Assembly: GCF_907163085.1 (NCBI RefSeq)
Contig: NZ_CAJQTX010000005.1
Span: 434,001 to 498,000, forward strand
DNA: 64,000 bases
Direction: 5' to 3'
Origin: Candidatus Accumulibacter sp. ACC003
Lineage (GTDB): Bacteria > Pseudomonadota > Gammaproteobacteria > Burkholderiales > Rhodocyclaceae
Part shown: positions 59,962 to 64,000 of the stretch, piece after piece
Layout: each line of letters opens with the position of its first letter
Position numbering within the stretch: the first letter of the stretch is position 1
Program-made: the position numbers and the translations under genes
The notes under the pieces: generated by a model
Told to the model about the DNA's origin: nothing
What the model saw: only the letters and a program-made list of their open reading frames with translations
Databases searched by the model: none

Positions 59962-61758
59962 TCAGCCGATCAAGACCCGGTTCTTGCCGGCCTGCTTGGC
60001 GGCAAACATCGCCTCGTCGGCACGTTTACTGACCGACGCCTGCGTGTCGGTGGGCCGGAAATCGGTCAGGCCGGCGCTGAAGGTAATCAGTTGCCGCTTG
60101 TTGTCGTGCAGGAATATCCGTCGTGTCAGTTCGCGCTGCAGGCGGACCATGGCCGTTTGCGCGTCTTCGAGCGGCGTGTCCGGCAACAGGACGATGAATT
60201 CTTCGCCACCGAAGCGGGCGATCGTATCCTGCGGGCGCATCGTCTCGCGGATCACCGTCGTCAGATGGACCAGCGCGGCGTCGCCCGCGTCATGGCCGAG
60301 CGAGTCATTGAGTTTCTTGAAGTTATCGATGTCGAGCAAGGCGACACAAAGCGTCGACTGGCGGCGCTGCGCGCGCGCCGTTTCCTTGGCGAAGGCCTCC
60401 TCGAGGCCGCGGCGGTTGAGCGCCCCGGTGAGCTGGTCGTGGCGGACCAGCGTGCTGGCCTTGTCGAGCTCGGCCTGCAGTTCGGCAATGCGTTTCTCGG
60501 CATCTTCGACGCTCTGCTTGGCGGAACGTAACTCGTCGCGCGAGCGCTGCGCGTTCAGCTGGATGATCTGCGTCTCGCGGATCACCTCGGCGAGCACGTC
60601 TTCAAGTTGCGAGATGTCCGCGGCATTACTGATCCGGTCGGCGCAGATTTCGATCTTGTCGTGATAGTCGGATGTCGAATCGGCAAACTCGGCGAGGTGA
60701 TCGACGAAGCCGGCGAGCATCTGCTTGAGACTCTCGCGCGCTTCGTTGAGGCTGTGCTTGAGCTGACCCTGCTTGAAGATGACTTCCTTGAGCCGGTTTT
60801 CGGCGTCGCCAATCGAGCGGATGCTCAGCGGCCCGGCGACGATGTCGCGGACGATCTCGATCTGGCCGGCCAGCCAGCGGTCCTCGATGACCAGCTCGCC
60901 GACGTTTTCGATCAGCAATTGCAGCAATTTGAGGAGCCCTGCCCGCAGTTCGGCGCGGTCCTCGGCGAGCAGTTCGAGGCGGAAAGCGAAACGCTTGACG
61001 CTGGCCTGCAGACCTTCCATCGCCGCGCGCGACGTCGCCGTGCGGATCTTGTGCGCCAGCGCCTTGGCGTCGGCGATCAGCTCGGGCTCGTCATGAACCT
61101 GGCTCGGAATCAGGACCTCAAGCGTGTACGCGAAGATCTCGCGCAGCTCGTTGGCCAACTCGGCCGTGCGTTCGCCGGGCGGCAGCGCCGGCGCCGCGGC
61201 CGCCTGCTGGCCGGCAGCCGGCAAGCCGCTCATCGACGCCGCCGGTGGGTCCACCAGCGCCATCTCGCTTGCTTCCGGCGCGTTCATTGACCACGATTTG
61301 ACCAGCCCCTGCAGTCGCCCGAAGAGCACTTCGCTATTGCCGCCGCCGCCGAGGACACGCTCCAGAGCCTCGCGCTTGCGGGCGACGGTGAAGCCGCTTT
61401 GCTTGCCCTCCCACTGGCGCAGGAAGTCGCCGAACAGTTGGCTCCACGGCAGATCGCTTTCCTTGCCCAGCTGCGCGAACAACTCGGCAACACCCCGTTT
61501 GAGTTCGCTCCAGCTGTTGCCCTTGAAGGCCTGCTCGAAGCGCCGCAGCAATCTTTGCTGCGGGCCACTTTCCTTGGGCAAGGCGTTGAGAAGCGCCCGT
61601 AGTTCTCGTTGCGGGAAGGCCGCCGGCTGATCGGCGGGGGTGCCGGCGATTTCGTGGTATAGCGCCCGGTAGTTGTCGGGCGACGGCGACATTCGTCTGC
61701 TGGCCAGCAGGCGCAGCGCCTCACGGGCGATTTCCGACGGATTCGAGAGGGTTGGCAT
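59962..61758 (-). CDS. Diguanylate cyclase with long helical N-terminal region
   Basis: 598 residues from the ATG at 61758. The N-terminal 250 residues begin PSEIAREALRLLASRRMSPSPDNYRALYHEIAGTP, a module often seen in proteobacterial GGDEF proteins, followed by helices and a coiled coil (about 400-430). The GGDEF domain (about 435-595) has RHDQLTGALNRRGLEEAF, LDIDNFKKLNDSLGHDAGD and an intact GGEEF. No membrane segment is visible, so it should be a soluble c-di-GMP synthase. A frame extending to 61860 lacks support. Confidence 0.93.
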   Translation of the reverse strand: MPTLSNPSEIAREALRLLASRRMSPSPDNYRALYHEIAGTPADQPAAFPQRELRALLNALPKESGPQQRLLRRFEQAFKGNSWSELKRGVAELFAQLGKESDLPWSQLFGDFLRQWEGKQSGFTVARKREALERVLGGGGNSEVLFGRLQGLVKSWSMNAPEASEMALVDPPAASMSGLPAAGQQAAAAPALPPGERTAELANELREIFAYTLEVLIPSQVHDEPELIADAKALAHKIRTATSRAAMEGLQASVKRFAFRLELLAEDRAELRAGLLKLLQLLIENVGELVIEDRWLAGQIEIVRDIVAGPLSIRSIGDAENRLKEVIFKQGQLKHSLNEARESLKQMLAGFVDHLAEFADSTSDYHDKIEICADRISNAADISQLEDVLAEVIRETQIIQLNAQRSRDELRSAKQSVEDAEKRIAELQAELDKASTLVRHDQLTGALNRRGLEEAFAKETARAQRRQSTLCVALLDIDNFKKLNDSLGHDAGDAALVHLTTVIRETMRPQDTIARFGGEEFIVLLPDTPLEDAQTAMVRLQRELTRRIFLHDNKRQLITFSAGLTDFRPTDTQASVSKRADEAMFAAKQAGKNRVLIG

Positions 61759-62084
61759 GGCTTTGCACCGACAAGACAGACAGTTGCCGCATTCTAGCAG
61801 TGCCCAGTGTGCGTGGGCGCCTGCCGTCCAGGGTTGCCCCGGCGAGGAAGCGAGCGGCAAGGTTTTTTTGTTACACTCGCAGAGTCGGCTGGCGGTGCAC
61901 CGTGCGCGGGCTGCGAATCGCCGCCGGCGCGGCCGGTGAAAAGGGCGGGGAGTACCCCTGCGGATACTCCCCAGGTCCGGGCCGGAGCCGGAACTCCGGG
62001 ACCAGAAAATGGAAAACAGCGTGCGTAGGCTATAGGCCAGCGCTTACAAGCCGCTTACGCAAGTCGGGCAGGGAACGAAGATCG
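61759..62084. other. Divergent promoter region with two hairpins
   Basis: 326 bases between the cyclase (minus) and the response regulator (plus). It contains GGGGAGTA/TACTCCCC (61947-61954, 61965-61972) and a GC-rich inverted segment near 61975-62012, neither followed by a T-run. TATAGG at 62031-62036 may be a -10 box. No gene is evident. Confidence 0.55.
62041..62058 (+). promoter_or_regulatory. Candidate response-regulator operator
   Basis: CGCTTAC is repeated directly at 62041-62047 and 62052-62058, with an 11-bp period, the layout of OmpR-family binding sites. It lies 27 bases before the response regulator start, which suggests autoregulation. Confidence 0.5.
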
Positions 62085-62765
62085 ATGCGTATTCTCCTCG
62101 CTGAAGACGACCAAATCATCGCCGACGGCCTCTGTCGCTCGCTGCGCAAGGCGGGCTACGCGGTCGATTGCGCGGCTAACGGGATTGATGCCGATACCGC
62201 GCTGATGACCAATCTCTACGATCTGGTGATCCTCGACCTGGGCCTGCCCAGACTGCCCGGGCTCGACGTTTTGCGCCGCCTGCGCGCGCGCAAGACGTCG
62301 ACGCCGGTGTTGATCCTGACCGCGCTCGACGGCATCGACGATCGCGTCAAGGGGCTTGACCTGGGCGCTGACGACTACATGGCCAAGCCCTTCGAGTTGC
62401 CAGAACTCGAGGCGCGGGTGCGGGCGCTGAGCCGCCGTTCGTCGGGTACGGCGCGACTGATCGAGTGCGGTTCACTGACCTTCGATCAGACCGATCGCTG
62501 TGCGCTGGTCAATGGCCAAATGCTCGACCTGTCGGCACGCGAGCTCGGCCTGCTCGAAATTCTTCTGTCGCGAAGCAAGCGGCTGGTCAGCAAGGACCAG
62601 CTGGTCGATCACCTCTGCGGTTGGGGCGAAGAAGTCAGCCACAACGCCATTGAGGTCTATATCCACCGCTTGCGCAAGAAACTCGAAGCGACCGGCGTCA
62701 ATATCACCACCGTCCGTGGGCTCGGATACTATCTTGAGAAACCTGCGGAAGAAACAAGACCCTGA
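62085..62765 (+). CDS. OmpR-family response regulator (TctD/QseB-like)
   Basis: 226 residues. Receiver domain: MRILLAEDDQIIADGL, phospho-acceptor Asp in YDLVILDLGLPRLPGLDVLRRL, Thr in LTALDGIDDRVKG and Lys in DDYMAKPFELPELEARV. The C-terminal winged helix has LSARELGLLEILLSRSKRLVSKDQL and VEVYIHRLRKKL-type recognition (IEVYIHRLRKKLEATG). It overlaps the kinase gene downstream. The signal is unknown; TctD/QseB-type regulators respond to carboxylates or metals in other organisms. Confidence 0.94.
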   Translation: MRILLAEDDQIIADGLCRSLRKAGYAVDCAANGIDADTALMTNLYDLVILDLGLPRLPGLDVLRRLRARKTSTPVLILTALDGIDDRVKGLDLGADDYMAKPFELPELEARVRALSRRSSGTARLIECGSLTFDQTDRCALVNGQMLDLSARELGLLEILLSRSKRLVSKDQLVDHLCGWGEEVSHNAIEVYIHRLRKKLEATGVNITTVRGLGYYLEKPAEETRP

Positions 62766-64000
62766 CGCCCAGCGCTCGCTGTTTGGCGAGATTCTCGACT
62801 GGATGCTCGCGCCGCTGCTGTTCGTGTGGCCGATCAGCATCGCCTTCACCCACTATTTCGCCAACAGCGTCGCCGGCTTTCCCTACGATCAGTCGTTGCG
62901 CGAACACGTTTCGGCGATCGCGCGCCAGATCGATTTCGACCGTGGCTATCCGCAGTTCGCGCTGCCTGGGACGGCACAGCTCTACCTGCGATCCGACGAG
63001 ATCGACAACGTCTATTTTCACCTCCTCGACGGCGACGGCGTACTCGTCGCCGGCGACCCGGAACTGCCGTCGCCAGTGGCCGGCAGCCTGCTGAATAGCG
63101 AGCACGGCGAGGTTCATTTCCGCGATGACGAGTTCAGCGGGCAAACGCTGCGCGTCGCCTACATGTACCTGTCGGCGCCGGGCGAGTCGAGCGAGCGCCG
63201 GGTGCTGATCGAAGTCGGCGAAACGACCGAGAAACGATCGCAGCTGGCCAACAAGATCATCGCCAGCGTCATCCTGCCGCAGTTCGTGATCATTCCGCTG
63301 GCCGTCGTGTTGGTGTGGTTCGGCCTGTCGCAGGGCTTGCGCCCACTGACGCGCTTGCGCAACCGTATCGAGGCGCGTCGCGAAGCCGACCTCTCGCCGA
63401 TCTCGCTCGGCCGCGTCCCCGAAGAGTTGCGGCCCTTGACCGAAGCCTTCAATTCGATGCTGGCGCGCATGCAGCACAATGTCGACGCGCAGCGGCGCTT
63501 CATCGCCAACGCCGCGCATCAGATGCGCACGCCGCTTACCGGCTTGAAGACGCAGGCGCAGCTGGCGATGCGCGAAAGCGATCCGGCCGAGGTGCGGCAT
63601 GCGCTCAGACAAATCCTGAGCGGCGTAGACCGTGCTGCGCATCTCGTTGATCAGTTGCTCGCGCTGGCGCGCGCCGAGGCCAGCGGGCTGTCACCGCAGA
63701 CGCTGCAGCCGCTCGATCTCGATCAGCTGCTGCACGAAATTGTCGAGACCTGGGTGATGCAGGCGCTCGAAAAGCGCATCGACCTCGGTTATGAGCCGGC
63801 CGGTGCGGTGCCCATTCTCGGCAATACCTTCCTGTTGCGCGAGATGATCAACAATCTGCTCGACAACGCACTGCGCTACACGCCGGCTGGCGGGCGCGTC
63901 ACCGCGCGCGTGGTCAAGCAAGGCGATTTCGCGCTGCTGGAAATCGAGGATAACGGTAGCGGCATCGCTGACGACGACTCGCAGAAGGTCTTTGACCGTT
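62734..64000 (+). CDS. Sensor histidine kinase (TctE-like), 3' partial
   Basis: The frame is open from a TTG at 62734, inside the end of the response regulator gene, to the window edge (422 residues seen). An ATG at 62803 is an alternative start but would cut the first helix. Helix 1 (WMLAPLLFVWPISIAF) and helix 2 (IIASVILPQFVIIPLAVVLV) flank a periplasmic domain of about 140 residues, then a HAMP-like linker, HisKA with phospho-acceptor His262 in NAAHQMRTPLTGL, and HATPase N box INNLLDNALRYTP plus IEDNGSGI. The rest of the ATPase domain lies outside. Confidence 0.93.
   Translation, partial: MRNLRKKQDPDAQRSLFGEILDWMLAPLLFVWPISIAFTHYFANSVAGFPYDQSLREHVSAIARQIDFDRGYPQFALPGTAQLYLRSDEIDNVYFHLLDGDGVLVAGDPELPSPVAGSLLNSEHGEVHFRDDEFSGQTLRVAYMYLSAPGESSERRVLIEVGETTEKRSQLANKIIASVILPQFVIIPLAVVLVWFGLSQGLRPLTRLRNRIEARREADLSPISLGRVPEELRPLTEAFNSMLARMQHNVDAQRRFIANAAHQMRTPLTGLKTQAQLAMRESDPAEVRHALRQILSGVDRAAHLVDQLLALARAEASGLSPQTLQPLDLDQLLHEIVETWVMQALEKRIDLGYEPAGAVPILGNTFLLREMINNLLDNALRYTPAGGRVTARVVKQGDFALLEIEDNGSGIADDDSQKVFDR

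Overview
The window is GC-rich DNA with short intergenic gaps. It reads as a betaproteobacterial chromosome, most likely of the order Rhodocyclales and possibly close to Candidatus Accumulibacter. The basis is the gene order mnmG-rsmG-parA-parB-atpIBEFHAGDC, the ubiJ/Tim44/ubiE/DUF971 block, and a SAH riboswitch in front of ahcY. The genus is an inference; I could not run a phylogeny.

Layout. 1-4064: end of mnmG, rsmG and the parAB segregation genes. 4144-11195: a complete nine-gene F1Fo ATP synthase operon with promoter, an internal hairpin before atpC and a terminator. 11267-19489 (mostly minus strand): a dispersed repeat, ubiquinone genes, a HIT protein coupled to a PilZ-like protein, and two DUF21/CBS membrane proteins. 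20085-24672: universal stress protein, Na/Pi cotransporter, tsaD, plsY and folB. 24691-31435 (minus): an OprC-like copper receptor, a small outer-membrane-like protein, and an M1-like peptidase coupled to a ChaN/PDZ protein. 31636-34425: a molybdopterin oxidoreductase and a UPF0126 membrane protein.

34821-39381 looks like a small tRNA-associated island. It holds a DUF262 gene abutting a HipA-type kinase with no HipB, an ISAs1 element with a perfect 10-bp target duplication at the hipA stop, the first codons of a P4-type integrase, short direct repeats, and an unusual tRNA-Thr(UGU)-like gene. This is the best candidate for an undescribed system.

39503-55438 holds the methyl cycle and cell-wall genes: an M20 amidohydrolase, rapZ, ahcY (SAH riboswitch), metF, metH (SAM-II-type riboswitch plus terminator) and murB. 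SAH and SAM sensing therefore bracket one pathway. Between metF and metH lies an unrecognised four-gene J-domain cluster (45395-48208), whose last stop codon carries an IS630 insertion.

55560-64000 contains a broken PAS-GGDEF gene, an RluF-like pseudouridine synthase, an FKBP, an Hpt/degenerate HD-GYP protein coupled to tcdA, a long GGDEF cyclase and a TctD/TctE-like two-component pair cut by the window edge. PilZ-like, HD-GYP-like and GGDEF proteins point to c-di-GMP signalling. No CRISPR array, rRNA or parS site was seen.
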